In this document: positions 40,144 through 50,964 of the stretch, in pieces | How positions within the stretch are numbered: position 1 is the stretch's first letter | How the letters are laid out: each line of letters begins with the position of its first letter | Source of the DNA: Pseudomonas sp. G2-4 | Lineage (GTDB): Bacteria > Pseudomonadota > Gammaproteobacteria > Pseudomonadales > Pseudomonadaceae | Assembly: GCF_030064125.1 (NCBI RefSeq) | Contig: NZ_CP125957.1 | Span: 1,922,001-1,986,000, forward strand | Direction of reading: 5' to 3' | DNA: 64,000 nucleotides | The notes under the pieces: generated by a model | Seen by the model: the letters and a program-made list of their open reading frames with translations, nothing else | What the model was told of the DNA's origin: nothing | Databases searched by the model: none | Translations under genes and position numbers: made by a program

Positions 40144-40875
40144 GTGCAGGACCAATCATTTCGCTCCACGGCATTTCCTGAGCTGCGCGAGCGCGTGCTG
40201 CACCTGCGTGTTGGTCAAAGTCCAGTGCATCTGGAGGCCGCACGGTCGGGTCTCAGCTATTGCCTGCCGGCCGGTTGGGAAGGGCTGGTGGTACTGAGCG
40301 ATTCACTGCGCTTCAGCGGTGGCGAGCGACACGTATTGCCGGTGTGTGAAGCGTCGCTGGTGAAGTTGCAAGCGTTTCTCGATATGAGCGATGCCTTCGC
40401 CGAGCAACAGGTCGACGTTGCACCGTGGGCGCTGTTGCCGGTGGCGGAGCAAGTCGTTCGATCCCAGGAACGGCTTGAGCGCTGGTACATCGGCCAGGCG
40501 ATGAGCGGTGCCGGGATCTATCACGCTGTCGCCAACCTGCTGCGTCACCAGGAGAGTTACGGGCTCGTGCGGTTTCTGCTGGAACAAGGCACCCACAGCG
40601 AAAAACTCAACACGCTGGCCCAGCGCTACGGCGTGTCGGTTTCGCATTTTCGGCGGCTGTGCCAACAGGCCCTGGGTAGCGCGGCCAAACCGGTGCTGCG
40701 CGGCTGGCGCACGGCCCAGGCGCTGTTGAACATGAGCCTTCAGGACGGCTCGCTGACCGACGTGGCGCTGGAGTTCGGCTTTGCCTCTTCTTCGCATTTC
40801 TCCAAGGAAGTCCGCGAGCTGGTGGGCTTCGCGCCCAGCAGCCTGGCTGATATCACCTACCTGCCAGGCAAGTGA
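40144..40875 (+). CDS. InvF/MxiE-like AraC-family activator of the T3SS
   Basis: 243 residues from a GTG with AAAGGGG upstream. Its C-terminal AraC domain (LAQRYGVSVSHFRRLCQQAL; VALEFGFASSSHFSKEVRELVGFAPS) closely resembles Salmonella InvF, including the flanking region. InvF works with the SicA chaperone to switch on translocator and effector genes; a SicA-like gene is present here. The frame is open back to an ATG at 39964, which would give 303 residues, but that would crowd the nasS promoter and exceed InvF length. It is first gene of the island; sctC follows 4 bases later. Confidence 0.82.
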   Translation: MQDQSFRSTAFPELRERVLHLRVGQSPVHLEAARSGLSYCLPAGWEGLVVLSDSLRFSGGERHVLPVCEASLVKLQAFLDMSDAFAEQQVDVAPWALLPVAEQVVRSQERLERWYIGQAMSGAGIYHAVANLLRHQESYGLVRFLLEQGTHSEKLNTLAQRYGVSVSHFRRLCQQALGSAAKPVLRGWRTAQALLNMSLQDGSLTDVALEFGFASSSHFSKEVRELVGFAPSSLADITYLPGK

Positions 40876-40879
40876 GCCG

Positions 40880-42535
40880 ATGAGCCGCCGACTGTTATCC
40901 CTATCCCTGTTATCCGTCTGCTTAAGCAGCGTGTTGCTGCTCTGGCCCCTTGTCACGCGAGCCGATGTCTATACCTTCGAGGCCCGTGAACAGAGTGCCC
41001 GGACTTTTTTCAGTGAGTTGTCCGGATCACTGGGCAAACCCGTCATCGTCAGCAAGGCCGCAGCGGCCAAACGAATCGGCGGTACCTTCGATCTGCGCAC
41101 GCCGCAACGGACTTTCGAGCGTGTCAGCGCGCAGATGGGCTTGATCTGGTACAGCGATGGCCAGGCGATTTACCTGTACGACGCCTCGGAAATCAAAAGC
41201 TCGATGATGTCGTTGCAGACCCTGACCGTGGCCAAGCTCCAGGCCTTCCTTGGGCGCTCGGGGCTGCACGATGCCCGCTATCCGCTACGTCACGACGGCC
41301 TGCGGACTTTCCATGTGTCGGGCCCGCCGATCTATGTCGATCTGGTGGTGCAAGCCGCCGGGTTGATGGACAACCAGCGCTCGGAGCTGCTGTTGGGCAA
41401 GCAGCAGATCGGTGTGATCCAGGTGCGAAACACCTTTGTCAGCGACCGCCACTATGAGCTGCGCGATGACAAAGTGACCATTCCAGGGCTGGCCACCGTG
41501 ATCGAGGCCCTGTTACGTGGCGAAAAGCATGAGGTCGAGCCGTCGGTGGCGCAAGGCTCCGAGTCGCGAGTGCGAGGCGCGATGCCGCTGTTTCCGTTGG
41601 AGGGCCTGGCGGATACGCCCTCGAACCAAGACCCGACGGCACCGCGAATCATTGCGCGGGAGGTGGCCGCCGGCAACATTCGGGTGGTGGCCTACCCGGA
41701 CACCAACAGCCTGTTGGTCAAGGGGCTGCCGGAGCAGGTGCGTTTCATCGAGAATCTGGTGAACGCCTTGGACACGCCGAAACGACACGTCGAGTTGTCG
41801 TTGTGGATCATCGATCTGCACAAGGATGAACTCAACCAGCTGGGCATCAACTGGCAAGGGGCGGTGAAGTCGGGGCCCACCTTCAGTGCATCCCTCAATG
41901 CCGGCTCGGCGACCACCCTCGATGGGGCCTCGTTCGTCACCCAGGTCATGGCCCTGGAGCGGACCCAGCGGGCCAATGTCGTCTCGCGCCCGGTGATCCT
42001 GACCCAAGAGAACGTGCCGGCGATCTTCGACAACAACCGCACCTTCTATGCCCCCTTGGTTGGGGAGCGCAGCGTCGATTTGCAGCACGTGACCTACGGC
42101 ACCCTCGTGAACGTACTGCCGCGTTTCGCCCACGCGGACGAGATCGAGATGTCGCTCAATATCGAGGACGGCAACGAAGTCGAGAATCCGGGCCAGGGCG
42201 AGCGCCAGGGCGCGTTGCCGACGGTCGGTCGCACGCGCATCAGTACCGTGGCCCGAGTGCCCCAAGGCAAGAGTCTGTTGGTGGGCGGCTTCACCCGCGA
42301 TGACCACGGCGAGCAGATCGGACGCGTCCCAGTGCTGGGTTCGATTCCATGGATCGGCCGGTTGTTCAGCTATCGCCAGGGTCGCACGGCCAACACGGTG
42401 CGCGTGTTCCTGATCCAGCCCAAGGAGATTCTCGAGGCCTTTGAACCGACCACGAGCGAGCCGGGCGGACAGTTGTTGCCCCCCCGGCAGCACGAGCGGG
42501 TGCGTCGAATGTACTTCCGGATGTCGGAGAAATGA
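40880..42535 (+). CDS. sctC: Type III secretion outer-membrane secretin SctC (InvG-like)
   Basis: 551 residues with a signal peptide, N0/N1 domains, N3, and a secretin core (VELSLWIIDLHKDELNQLGI; VLGSIPWIGRLFSY). Forms the outer-membrane ring of the injectisome. No InvH-like pilotin gene was seen in the window. Length is close to InvG (about 560). The 3' end overlaps sctW by four bases. Confidence 0.92.
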   Translation: MSRRLLSLSLLSVCLSSVLLLWPLVTRADVYTFEAREQSARTFFSELSGSLGKPVIVSKAAAAKRIGGTFDLRTPQRTFERVSAQMGLIWYSDGQAIYLYDASEIKSSMMSLQTLTVAKLQAFLGRSGLHDARYPLRHDGLRTFHVSGPPIYVDLVVQAAGLMDNQRSELLLGKQQIGVIQVRNTFVSDRHYELRDDKVTIPGLATVIEALLRGEKHEVEPSVAQGSESRVRGAMPLFPLEGLADTPSNQDPTAPRIIAREVAAGNIRVVAYPDTNSLLVKGLPEQVRFIENLVNALDTPKRHVELSLWIIDLHKDELNQLGINWQGAVKSGPTFSASLNAGSATTLDGASFVTQVMALERTQRANVVSRPVILTQENVPAIFDNNRTFYAPLVGERSVDLQHVTYGTLVNVLPRFAHADEIEMSLNIEDGNEVENPGQGERQGALPTVGRTRISTVARVPQGKSLLVGGFTRDDHGEQIGRVPVLGSIPWIGRLFSYRQGRTANTVRVFLIQPKEILEAFEPTTSEPGGQLLPPRQHERVRRMYFRMSEK

Positions 42536-43635
42536 TGTTGCCCCCGGTCTCCATCGGTGGCCGGGCCGCCCAGGCGCGGCTGAATGCCGAGAAAGCCGCC
42601 GAACACCCGCAACCCCCCGTCGATGCCGAAGCGCCGGAGGACAGCGCAACGGTGGTGGTGGCGCAGCGCCTCGTGCAGATCAGCGACGAGCTCTCGGCGG
42701 CACTGACCCAGTTCCGTGGTCGACGGTTGTTCGAGCTCAAGTCCGATGCCATGACCGACACCTTCGAACGTGTGCTGGAAGACGATACCGTGCCCAAGGC
42801 ACGGCAGGTGCTGAGCCTGGCGCGGTTGGCGGACAAGCCCGTCGCCTGGTTGCTGCAAATGGCGCGGAGCCTGTTCCCCGATGACAGCGACCTGGCGCTG
42901 GTGCTGCGAGCGTTATTGCGCCGCAGGAATCTGGAAACGCTCACCCGGCAGCGGCTCGAAACGCTCTTGCAGACGGTGGTTGCCCAAGGCGCCCCCAAGC
43001 GCATGAACGCCGGGATCAACGCGGCGCTCAAGGCTCGGATGTTCGGCAAGAGCCTGGCGGTGCGGGCCGGCCTGTTGCGCGAGACTTACCGGGATTTCCT
43101 CGAGTCCGAAGAAGGCCCGCTCAGTTGTTACCAGGACTGGATCGCCCTGTATGGCGCGGCGCAACGCAGCGGGGTGCTGGCCTTCATCGAAGCGGCGTTG
43201 CTCATCGACATCAGCGCCCAGGACCCCAGCTGTTCGCGCGCCGAGTTCGGCCAACTGCTTTGCAAAGTGACCGACCTCAAGCGCCTGCGCTCGGCCGACG
43301 CGCTGTTTATCGGCGCACTGCTCGGCGATGCCGTCATCTGCCGGCACAACCCTGATGAGTCCGACTGGCTGGTGTTCCTCTTCGGCGTGTTGACCTACCC
43401 CGATGACCTCGACCAGTTATTGCTCGGTGCGTTGGGCGAGCAGGTGCTGCTCAGTGCCCACCGGGAACGTTCGATGCTGTTGCAGACCCTGCGTCGGCTC
43501 AGCCTGCGATTGCCCTTGCCCCTGTTTGCCGATGAGGAGGCGCCACAGCGCCTGGCGATACAGTTCACGCGTTTGGCTGACGTCGCCTATGCCCACGAAT
43601 GCATCGATCAGCGACGCTCGGGCGGTTGCCCATGA
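42532..43635 (+). CDS. sctW: Type III secretion gatekeeper SctW (InvE/MxiC-like)
   Basis: 367 residues, close to InvE. All-helical with the HrpJ/YopN/MxiC family pattern (LRALLRRRNLETLTRQRLETLL; LRETYRDFLESEEG). It controls the order of translocator then effector export. Overlaps sctC upstream and sctV downstream by ATGA junctions. Confidence 0.88.
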   Translation: MMLPPVSIGGRAAQARLNAEKAAEHPQPPVDAEAPEDSATVVVAQRLVQISDELSAALTQFRGRRLFELKSDAMTDTFERVLEDDTVPKARQVLSLARLADKPVAWLLQMARSLFPDDSDLALVLRALLRRRNLETLTRQRLETLLQTVVAQGAPKRMNAGINAALKARMFGKSLAVRAGLLRETYRDFLESEEGPLSCYQDWIALYGAAQRSGVLAFIEAALLIDISAQDPSCSRAEFGQLLCKVTDLKRLRSADALFIGALLGDAVICRHNPDESDWLVFLFGVLTYPDDLDQLLLGALGEQVLLSAHRERSMLLQTLRRLSLRLPLPLFADEEAPQRLAIQFTRLADVAYAHECIDQRRSGGCP

Positions 43636-45689
43636 CCTTGCTCAATGTATTTTTGCGCAACGTCGGCGCTCGCCCGGAGCTGCTGATCCTGACCTTGATG
43701 GTGATGATCATCGCCATGCTGATCATCCCCTTGCCCACGGTGCTGGTGGATTTTCTCATTGGCTTGAACATCGTCATCTCGCTGTTGGTGTTCATGGGCT
43801 CGTTCTACATCGAACGCATCCTCAGCTATTCGACGTTCCCGGCGTTGCTGCTGTTGACGACGTTGTTTCGCCTGGCGCTGTCGATCAGCACCAGCCGGCT
43901 GATTCTCAGCCAGGCCGATGCCGGCGAGATCATCGCTTCGTTTGGTGACTTTGTGATTGGCGAAAGCCTGGTGGTGGGCTTCGTGATTTTTTCCATCGTC
44001 ACCATCGTCCAGTTCATCGTGATCACCAAAGGCTCGGAACGGGTCGCCGAAGTCGCGGCACGTTTCTCCCTTGATGGTATGCCGGGCAAGCAGATGAGCA
44101 TCGACGGTGACCTCAAGGCCGGCGCAATCGATGCGGCCCAGGCCCGGGAAAAACGCAGCGTGCTGGAGCGTGAAAGCCAGTTGTACGGTTCTTTCGACGG
44201 GGCGATGAAATTCATCAAGGGCGATGCGATCGCCGGCATCATCATCATCTTCGTCAACTTCATCGGCGGCATGGCCATCGGCGTCGGGCAACTGGGCATG
44301 GACCTGTCCACGGCCCTGTCGACCTACACCCTGTTGACCATCGGCGATGGCCTGGTCGCCCAGATACCCGCGCTGCTGATCGCCATCGGCGCTGGCTTCA
44401 TCGTCACCCGCGTCAACGGCGACGACGCCAACCTGGGGCGCAATATGCTCGCCCAGATGCTGGGCAACCCATTCGTGCTCGGTGTCACCGCGTTGCTGGC
44501 GGTGGGTGTGGGCCTGCTGCCGGGTTTTCCGCTGCTGACTTTCCTGTCGATTGCCAGCGTGCTGGGGCTGGTTGTGTTTGTGCGCCACCGGCGATCTTTG
44601 CGTCAGGCTGGCCCGGGCGAAAGCCGCGCCGAACCCACCGAGCAAGGCGCACTGCCGAGCGAATCGGGATTGCTTGATGACGTCGACAACGTTGCGACAG
44701 AAACCATTGCCCTGATGCTGTTGGTACCCAAGACGCAACTCGAAGCGCTGGAAAAAAATCGTTGGGCAGCGCGCTTTCGCAGCCAGTTTTTCGTCGATTA
44801 CGGGTTACGCATTCCCGAACCACAGCTGCGAGCCAGCGAGGCGCTGCCGGCGCATCAAGTGGCGGTGCTGATCAACGAAGTGCGCGCCGAGCAGTTCGAC
44901 ATTCATTTCGACCACTGGCGTCTGCTGGACTATTCGCCCGAGCTGGAACCGTTGGGTTTTGCCTTGGTGCGCGGCACCGACAGCAATCGCCTGGGCGGCG
45001 TCTGGGTCACTGCCGCCGACCGCGAGCGGGTGCAGCAGTTGGGCTATCACCTGCGGCCCGCCGATGAAGAATGCTATCGCTGCCTGGTCACGCTGCTGGC
45101 GCGCAACATCCAGGAGTTTTTCGGCGTGCAGGAAACCAAGCAGTTGCTCGACGAAATGGAAACCCGCTACCCCGACCTGCTCAAGGAAGTCTATCGCCAC
45201 GTGACGGTGCAGAAGATCGCCGAAGTGCTGCAGCGCCTGATTGGCGAGCGCATCTCCGTGCGTAACATGAAGCTGATCCTCGAATCCCTCGCCCATTGGG
45301 CCTCCCGGGAAAAGGACGTGCTGGCGTTGGTCGAGCACGTGCGCGGCGCCATGGCCCGCTACATCAGCAACAAGTTTGCCCAGGGCAACGACCTGCGCGT
45401 GCTGCTGTTGTCACCGGAGTTCGAAGACGTGGTGCGCCGAGGCATCCGGCAAACCTCCGGCGGCAGTTTCCTCAACCTGGAACCGGCCGAATCGGAAGAA
45501 CTGATGGACCGCCTCAGTGTCGGCCTGGACGGCGTGCACATCGCCCACAAGGACATGGTGTTGCTGTGTTCGGTGGATGTGCGGCGCTACATCAAGAAAC
45601 TGATCGAGGGACGCTTCCGGGAGCTGGACGTCATGTCGTTCGGCGAAATCTCCGAGAGCGTGTCCGTCAATGTCATCAAAACGCTGTGA
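43632..45689 (+). CDS. sctV: Type III secretion export gate SctV (InvA-like)
   Basis: 685 residues, the length of InvA. About eight N-terminal membrane helices include the FHIPEP-type motifs [18 protein letters not shown] and [13 protein letters not shown] cytoplasmic nonamer-ring domain follows (residues ~350-685). Uses the proton gradient and docks substrate-chaperone complexes. In SPI-1 the next gene is invB; here sctN follows directly. Confidence 0.95.
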   Translation: MTLLNVFLRNVGARPELLILTLMVMIIAMLIIPLPTVLVDFLIGLNIVISLLVFMGSFYIERILSYSTFPALLLLTTLFRLALSISTSRLILSQADAGEIIASFGDFVIGESLVVGFVIFSIVTIVQFIVITKGSERVAEVAARFSLDGMPGKQMSIDGDLKAGAIDAAQAREKRSVLERESQLYGSFDGAMKFIKGDAIAGIIIIFVNFIGGMAIGVGQLGMDLSTALSTYTLLTIGDGLVAQIPALLIAIGAGFIVTRVNGDDANLGRNMLAQMLGNPFVLGVTALLAVGVGLLPGFPLLTFLSIASVLGLVVFVRHRRSLRQAGPGESRAEPTEQGALPSESGLLDDVDNVATETIALMLLVPKTQLEALEKNRWAARFRSQFFVDYGLRIPEPQLRASEALPAHQVAVLINEVRAEQFDIHFDHWRLLDYSPELEPLGFALVRGTDSNRLGGVWVTAADRERVQQLGYHLRPADEECYRCLVTLLARNIQEFFGVQETKQLLDEMETRYPDLLKEVYRHVTVQKIAEVLQRLIGERISVRNMKLILESLAHWASREKDVLALVEHVRGAMARYISNKFAQGNDLRVLLLSPEFEDVVRRGIRQTSGGSFLNLEPAESEELMDRLSVGLDGVHIAHKDMVLLCSVDVRRYIKKLIEGRFRELDVMSFGEISESVSVNVIKTL

Positions 45690-45702
45690 GGAACCCCTGC
45701 CG

Positions 45703-47013
45703 ATGGCTGTTGGAGATCCTGTGTCGATGAAATTCCGGCTGGAAAGGCAGGCCGCTCACCCCTTGCGTTTGAGCGGCCCATTGATCGAAGCCGCGCTGAG
45801 CGACGTGGTGGTCGGCGAAGTCTGTGAAGTGCGTCGGCACTGGCGCTCGCCCGAGGTGGTTGCTCGGGCGCAGGTGATCGGCTTCAAGCCCGGTGCTGTG
45901 TTGCTCAGCCTGCTGGGCGATGGCAAAGGCTTGTCCCGGGAGTCGATGATCGTGCCCACTGGCTCGACCTTGCAACTGACCTGCAGTGACGCCTTGCTCG
46001 GCAGTGTGGTCGATCCCCAGGGCACGATCGTCGAGCGCCTGGCGCCATCGACTGCGGTGGCGCAACGGGATTGTCCAGTGGATGCCGACCCGCCGTCCTA
46101 CCAGCAGCGGCGCCCGGTGGCGGAACCGTTGCGCACCGGCATTCGTGTCATCGATGGCTTGCTGACCTGCGGCGTCGGCCAGCGCATCGGCATTTTCGCC
46201 GCCGCCGGATCCGGCAAGACCACCTTGATCAACATGCTGATCGAGCACACCGATGCGGAGGTCTTCGTGATCGGCCTGATTGGCGAGCGTGGGCGGGAAG
46301 TGACCGAGTTCATCGAGCATCTGCGCCAGTCGCCCAAGTGCGCCCGGTGCGTGGTGGTGTATGCCACTTCGGATTTTTCCTCGGTGGATCGCTGCAACTC
46401 GGCGCTGCAAGCCACCACCATCGCCGAGTACTTTCGCGACCAGGGGCGGCGCGTGGTGTTGTTGCTGGATTCGTTGACGCGCTACGCCCGTGCCCGTCGT
46501 GACCTGGCGTTGGCGGCCGGTGAAACTCCGGCGCGGCGCGGCTATCCGGCCTCGGTGTTCGATGCGTTGCCGCGCTTGCTGGAACGACCTGGGGTGACCG
46601 CGACCGGCAGCATCACCGCCTGGTACACGGTGCTGTTGGAAAGCGACGACGAGCCGGATCCGATCGCCGAGGAGATTCGTTCCATCCTCGATGGCCACGT
46701 CTACCTCAGCCGTGCCCTGGCGGCCAAGGGGCACTACCCGGCCATCGATGTCTTGCGCAGCGTCAGTCGGGTGGCGACGCAAGTCACCACGCCGCAGGTG
46801 CAGCAACTGGCCGCGTCGACCCGGGAAACCCTGGCCCGTCTTGAACAGTTGCAGGTCTTTCTCGACATGGGCGAGTACAGCCCGGGCGCGGACGCGGCCA
46901 ACGACCACGCGATGCAACGTCGCGAAGCCCTCGACCGATGGCTGCGCCAGCCGACAGGCGAGTGTTGCGAGCCGGACGAAACCTTGCGGAGCCTGCATGA
47001 AATCCTTGCCTGA
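45703..47013 (+). CDS. sctN: Type III secretion ATPase SctN (InvC-like)
   Basis: 436 residues. Walker [10 protein letters not shown] (about 164-172), Walker [13 protein letters not shown], and [22 protein letters not shown] typical of FliI/InvC. It strips chaperones and unfolds cargo. I chose the ATG at 45703 for its GAGGAA site; an ATG at 45727 (428 residues) aligns better with InvC's N terminus, and one at 45670 overlaps sctV. The start is therefore uncertain. Confidence 0.92.
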   Translation: MAVGDPVSMKFRLERQAAHPLRLSGPLIEAALSDVVVGEVCEVRRHWRSPEVVARAQVIGFKPGAVLLSLLGDGKGLSRESMIVPTGSTLQLTCSDALLGSVVDPQGTIVERLAPSTAVAQRDCPVDADPPSYQQRRPVAEPLRTGIRVIDGLLTCGVGQRIGIFAAAGSGKTTLINMLIEHTDAEVFVIGLIGERGREVTEFIEHLRQSPKCARCVVVYATSDFSSVDRCNSALQATTIAEYFRDQGRRVVLLLDSLTRYARARRDLALAAGETPARRGYPASVFDALPRLLERPGVTATGSITAWYTVLLESDDEPDPIAEEIRSILDGHVYLSRALAAKGHYPAIDVLRSVSRVATQVTTPQVQQLAASTRETLARLEQLQVFLDMGEYSPGADAANDHAMQRREALDRWLRQPTGECCEPDETLRSLHEILA

Positions 47014-47452
47014 CCAGCGACGCTTATTGGCCTTCAGCGAGTTCCGGCGGCAACGCGGCGAGCAGGCGCTGCGCCGCGTCCAGCGCCAATTGCAGCCGTT
47101 GCAGACAGAGCGCGACGGCTTCGAGGCGCAGGAAGCCGCGCTGCAAGGCCTGCTGGACAGCCATCGCGCCAATGACTGCGTGCTGGATCACGGGCAGCTG
47201 TTGGCGTTGTTGCGTACCCAGGCGGTGATCCGTCGGCGGATCGATCTGCTGCGTGTCGAGCGTGGGCGAGTGGATCAGCAGTGCCGGCAGGTCGAACAGC
47301 AGTTGCAGGAGCATCGCGAACAACTGCGTGGGCTGCTGCGCCAACACGACAAGTACGAGCGTTCCTTCCGGCAGCTGTTGCTAGAGCAACGGCTCGAGGC
47401 GGTCCGCCGGGAAGAACGGGAGTTGGAAGACATGATCCGGGTGCGTCGATGA
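46997..47452 (+). CDS. sctO: Type III secretion stalk protein SctO (InvI-like)
   Basis: 151 residues, almost wholly two long charged helices (coiled coil), the FliJ/InvI pattern. It links ATPase to export gate. Its start lies 17 bases inside sctN. Identified by shape and by position between sctN and sctP. Confidence 0.82.
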   Translation: MKSLPDQRRLLAFSEFRRQRGEQALRRVQRQLQPLQTERDGFEAQEAALQGLLDSHRANDCVLDHGQLLALLRTQAVIRRRIDLLRVERGRVDQQCRQVEQQLQEHREQLRGLLRQHDKYERSFRQLLLEQRLEAVRREERELEDMIRVRR

Positions 47453-48318
47453 AAGAGGTTTCTAGGGTTCCCTCTTTGCCGGTCCTGGTCCTGGACCCCG
47501 TCGACGAAGGCCCGCTGGATGAGCTGCTGGACCCGCTCGTCGCAGTGCAAGAGGATGAGCTGCCGCAAGGCGTGCTGGACCTGATGGCTTTGTTGGTTCG
47601 GCCTCATCGCGAGCCGATGGACAACGGCCGTGCGCTGGCCTGGCGCTCGATGAGCGTTGTTCAGGGAGGTGCGGAGGTTGAACACGATGGGGAGCGGTCG
47701 GGAGCCCAGGGAGCGGTGGAGGTTGAAGCCGTTCGCGCGCCACCCCGTGCCCGGGTCGCAATGACTTTTCCACACGCCGGCCCATTGCCCAGCCAGATGG
47801 CACGACATCCGTTGTCTCAACGCTTGGGGCCAGCGGGGGATCAATCAACGCTGCCGACCTATTCGGCATCGATTGAGCCGCCACGGCGTGAGCCGTTCCC
47901 CAGTGAGCAGTCGTCGGCATTGGGCAATGAACCGCTGCCCCAGGCGCCGTTGAGTCTCCAGGACACGAGCCATCCGCCGTCGGTTGTCACTGCATCCATC
48001 CTTTCATCGACGTTGCCACCCGCGCTCGATGTCATGGTTGAGACGTTGCCGGGTCCGAATCGAGGGTTCCTGCAAGTCCCCTTCAACCGAGGGGCGGCCA
48101 GCGGACAAGTGACGATCAGCCGAGTGTCCGAGGAGCCCACTCGACACCTGACGATCAGCCCCAGCAATGCCCTGGTGTTCGAGCAGCTCAAGGAACCTTT
48201 CGCGCTGGCCCGGGAGCCTGCCTGGCGGCTGGCCGACAGTGGTGGCGAGCAGCCGCGCCAGGGTTCGCAGCAGGGGCCGGACGAGGATGCGGACGAACAG
48301 GCTGAGCACCCGGCATGA
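47449..48318 (+). CDS. sctP: Needle-length regulator SctP (InvJ/SpaN-like)
   Basis: 289 residues: a Pro/Ser-rich, low-complexity N part and a C-terminal block (GQVTISRVSEEP, ISPSNALVFEQLKEPF) that fits the SpaN/InvJ family. It sets needle length and triggers the substrate switch with SctU. ATGA overlaps on both sides. Such proteins vary fast, so position weighs heavily in the call. Confidence 0.8.
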   Translation: MKEVSRVPSLPVLVLDPVDEGPLDELLDPLVAVQEDELPQGVLDLMALLVRPHREPMDNGRALAWRSMSVVQGGAEVEHDGERSGAQGAVEVEAVRAPPRARVAMTFPHAGPLPSQMARHPLSQRLGPAGDQSTLPTYSASIEPPRREPFPSEQSSALGNEPLPQAPLSLQDTSHPPSVVTASILSSTLPPALDVMVETLPGPNRGFLQVPFNRGAASGQVTISRVSEEPTRHLTISPSNALVFEQLKEPFALAREPAWRLADSGGEQPRQGSQQGPDEDADEQAEHPA

Positions 48319-49238
48319 GCGCATTGCAGCTACGTCGGGTCGACCCTTGGGGGCATGCCCACGCCCAGGCGGTTCAACGCTGGCGGCGCGCCGGTTGGGA
48401 GGCGGGTCTGGCCAAGGTGCCCGAGCGTGCCGACTATTTGAGCTTCTGCGCACAGGGTGATGGTGCTCCCTGGCGCGCGCTGATCCTGGCCCGTGACTGG
48501 TTGCATCACTCGCTCCCGGCCTTGCAATCGCTGCTGATGCAGCCGTGCCCGTTGCCCCGCATCGTCGAGCTGTTCCGGGCGGTGCCACGGCCTTTGTCAC
48601 TGGAGGTGGACGAGTTGCGTTACAGCCATCTGTCGGACATCGAATCCATGGCCCCGGTGTGCCTGCCGACGGGCGAAGTGCCGTGGCTCGACACGCCCCG
48701 GGGACGCCTGTGGTTGACCCAACTGCCGCCCAGGACTGCCCTGCGCGGCCCCATGGCAAACGACTCATGGCTGAAGACGTTGCCATTGCGCCTGGAGCTG
48801 ATCCTCGGCGTCAGTCACCTGAGCCTTGCCAGTCGAATACGGCTGGGGGAGGGCGACGTGCTGCGCATTACCAAGGCCATGCAACGCTGCGTTGTGGCGG
48901 ACCAATGCCTCGGCGTTTTCACCTTTACCGAAGAGGGTTTACACATGCAACCGACCGTGACCGAGGCCAGTCCAGAGAGCCCGCCAGAACCTGCCGTGGA
49001 GATCGATCTGGGGGCGCTCCCGGTGCGCCTGGAGTTCCTGCTCGCCACCCATGACCTCGACCTGGCCGCGCTGTCGCGGATCATCGCCGGACAACTGATC
49101 CCGCTGACAGACGACGCCGCCCGGCACATCGAAGTGCGCGCCAACGGCAAGCCCGTGGCCCTGGGCGAACTGGTGCAGTTGGACGGACAACTGGGTGTCG
49201 AATTGCTGAAGGTCTATCGGGACGGCGACGATGAATGA
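48315..49238 (+). CDS. sctQ: Cytoplasmic sorting-platform protein SctQ (SpaO-like)
   Basis: 307 residues, near SpaO (303). Two surface-presentation (SPOA) domains: about 150-205 and 225-300 (LDLAALSRIIAGQLIPL, EVRANGKPVALGELVQLDGQLGVELL). Forms pods under the export gate. An internal start for its C-terminal SPOA domain is visible (separate entry). Overlaps sctR by 8 bases. Confidence 0.9.
   Translation: MSALQLRRVDPWGHAHAQAVQRWRRAGWEAGLAKVPERADYLSFCAQGDGAPWRALILARDWLHHSLPALQSLLMQPCPLPRIVELFRAVPRPLSLEVDELRYSHLSDIESMAPVCLPTGEVPWLDTPRGRLWLTQLPPRTALRGPMANDSWLKTLPLRLELILGVSHLSLASRIRLGEGDVLRITKAMQRCVVADQCLGVFTFTEEGLHMQPTVTEASPESPPEPAVEIDLGALPVRLEFLLATHDLDLAALSRIIAGQLIPLTDDAARHIEVRANGKPVALGELVQLDGQLGVELLKVYRDGDDE
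48945..49238 (+). CDS. Internal translation product SctQ-C (second SPOA domain)
   Basis: An ATG at codon 211 of sctQ is preceded by GAGGG with 7-base spacing. It would give 97 residues covering the last SPOA domain. Salmonella SpaO is known to make a short form from an internal start near codon 203 that is part of the platform, so position, size and ribosome site agree. Not proven for this gene. Confidence 0.6.
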   Translation: MQPTVTEASPESPPEPAVEIDLGALPVRLEFLLATHDLDLAALSRIIAGQLIPLTDDAARHIEVRANGKPVALGELVQLDGQLGVELLKVYRDGDDE

Positions 49239-49890
49239 CGTCTCGCTGATCGCGCTGCTGGCGTTCGCTTCGCTGCTGCCGTTCCTGATGGCGGCGGGTA
49301 CCTGCTACCTCAAGTTCTCCATCGTCTTCGTCATCGTGCGCAACGCCTTGGGCCTGCAACAAGTACCGTCGAACATGGCGCTCAACGCGATTGCCCTGAT
49401 GCTCGCGGTGTTCGTCATGACGCCGGTCATGAAGCAGGGTCATGACTACTACAAGACCGAGGCGGTGGCCTTTACCGATATCGAATCGGTGGTGAATTTC
49501 GCCGAGAACGGCCTGGGCAGCTACAAGGATTACCTGCGCAAATACACCGACCCGGAGTTGGCGTTGTTCTTCGAGCGGGCCCAGGCGGTCCAGGATGAAA
49601 CCGACGCCGATTGGCCGGCCGATGAAGCGCTGGCGCCTTCGCTGTTTTCGCTGCTGCCGGCCTACGCCTTGAGTGAAATCAAAAGCGCCTTCAAGATCGG
49701 TTTCTACCTGTACTTGCCCTTCGTCATTGTCGACCTGGTGATCTCCAGCATCTTGCTGGCGCTGGGCATGATGATGATGAGTCCGGTGATCATTTCCGTG
49801 CCGATCAAGCTGGTGCTGTTTGTCGCCCTGGATGGCTGGGCGCTGCTGTCCACCGGGCTGGTCAAGCAATACCTGACCTTGCTGGCGTAG
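49231..49890 (+). CDS. sctR: Type III secretion export apparatus SctR (SpaP-like)
   Basis: 219 residues, four membrane helices, with [25 protein letters not shown] signature near residue 30 and [20 protein letters not shown] near 155, as in FliP/SpaP. Forms the core of the export gate with SctS and SctT. Confidence 0.94.
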   Translation: MNDVSLIALLAFASLLPFLMAAGTCYLKFSIVFVIVRNALGLQQVPSNMALNAIALMLAVFVMTPVMKQGHDYYKTEAVAFTDIESVVNFAENGLGSYKDYLRKYTDPELALFFERAQAVQDETDADWPADEALAPSLFSLLPAYALSEIKSAFKIGFYLYLPFVIVDLVISSILLALGMMMMSPVIISVPIKLVLFVALDGWALLSTGLVKQYLTLLA

Positions 49891-49898
49891 GCGCACCC

Positions 49899-50153
49899 AT
49901 GAACGATCTGGTCTACGCCGGCAACAAGACTCTGTACCTGATCTTGCTGATGGTGGCCTGGCCAATCATCGTCGCCACGGTGGTCGGCCTGGTGGTCGGC
50001 TTGATCCAGACCGTGACCCAGTTGCAAGAACAGACCCTGCCGTTTGGTTTCAAGCTGATGGCGGTCGCCGCGTGCCTGTTTTTGCTCTCGGGTTGGTACG
50101 GCGAAACCCTGCTGGATTTTAGCCGCGAAGTCATCCGCCTGGCGCTGAGTTAG
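49899..50153 (+). CDS. sctS: Type III secretion export apparatus SctS (SpaQ-like)
   Basis: 84 residues, two membrane helices with the FliQ/SpaQ pattern ([36 protein letters not shown]). Sits 8 bases after sctR. Confidence 0.94.
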   Translation: MNDLVYAGNKTLYLILLMVAWPIIVATVVGLVVGLIQTVTQLQEQTLPFGFKLMAVAACLFLLSGWYGETLLDFSREVIRLALS

Positions 50154-50157
50154 GTCG

Positions 50158-50964
50158 ATGGCGGTGACGCTGTTCTTCGAGTTGTACGCCGGGTTCGCTG
50201 CCGCGCTGTTGGGCGTGGCGCGCCTGGCGCCGATTTTCTTCATGTTGCCGTTTCTCAACAGCGGCGTGCTGACCGGCGTGGCGCGCCAAGCGGTGATTGT
50301 CCTGGTGGCGCTGGGGTTCTGGGCCTACGTCGGCGTGCCAACGCCCGCCCTCGACAGCCTGGCGTTCCTCGGTTTGATGCTGCGGGAGGCGAGTATCGGC
50401 GTGCTGCTGGGGGTGCTGCTGTGCTGGCCGTTCTGGCTGTTGCATGCCATGGGCAACCTGATCGACAACCAACGCGGGGCCATGCTCAGCAGTACGGTGG
50501 ATCCGGCGAACGGCGTCGACACGTCGGAGTTGGCGAATTTTCTCCAGTTGTTTGCGGCGGCGGTGTACCTCGAAGGTGGCGGCATGCTGTTGATGCTGGA
50601 AACCGTCGCGCAGAGCTATCGCATTTGTGCGCCGGCTAACGGCTGCGAGATGCACCTGTCGACTATCTATGAATTACTCGATGCGCTGGTGAGCAAGACA
50701 TTGGTGATCAGCGCGCCAGTGGTGGCGACCTTGTTGGTCAGCGAGGCGCTGCTCGGTTTGCTCTCGCGGTATGCGCCACAGATGAATGCTTTCTCTGTGT
50801 CACTGACGGTCAAGAGTCTGGTGGCGTTGGTGGTGCTGATGCTGTATTTCGGCGCGCACCTGCCGGACGAAGTCCTGCGCATGGGCGGGATGTCCGATGG
50901 GCTGGCGCAGTATCTGGGTGGCGACGGGGAGGACGGCCATGTCATCCAGCGCCTCGAAGACTGA
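50158..50964 (+). CDS. sctT: Type III secretion export apparatus SctT (SpaR-like)
   Basis: 268 residues, about six helices, FliR/SpaR family (GVARLAPIFFMLPFLNSGVL; LIDNQRGAMLSSTVDP). Completes the R5-S4-T1 gate. Its end overlaps the sctU start by 26 bases. Confidence 0.93.
   Translation: MAVTLFFELYAGFAAALLGVARLAPIFFMLPFLNSGVLTGVARQAVIVLVALGFWAYVGVPTPALDSLAFLGLMLREASIGVLLGVLLCWPFWLLHAMGNLIDNQRGAMLSSTVDPANGVDTSELANFLQLFAAAVYLEGGGMLLMLETVAQSYRICAPANGCEMHLSTIYELLDALVSKTLVISAPVVATLLVSEALLGLLSRYAPQMNAFSVSLTVKSLVALVVLMLYFGAHLPDEVLRMGGMSDGLAQYLGGDGEDGHVIQRLED

Noticed and set aside
39964..40875. Pseudomonas ExsA/HrpX-type regulator for the first island gene
   Set aside because: The flanking sequence outside the AraC domain resembles InvF, and the apparatus is SPI-1 class.
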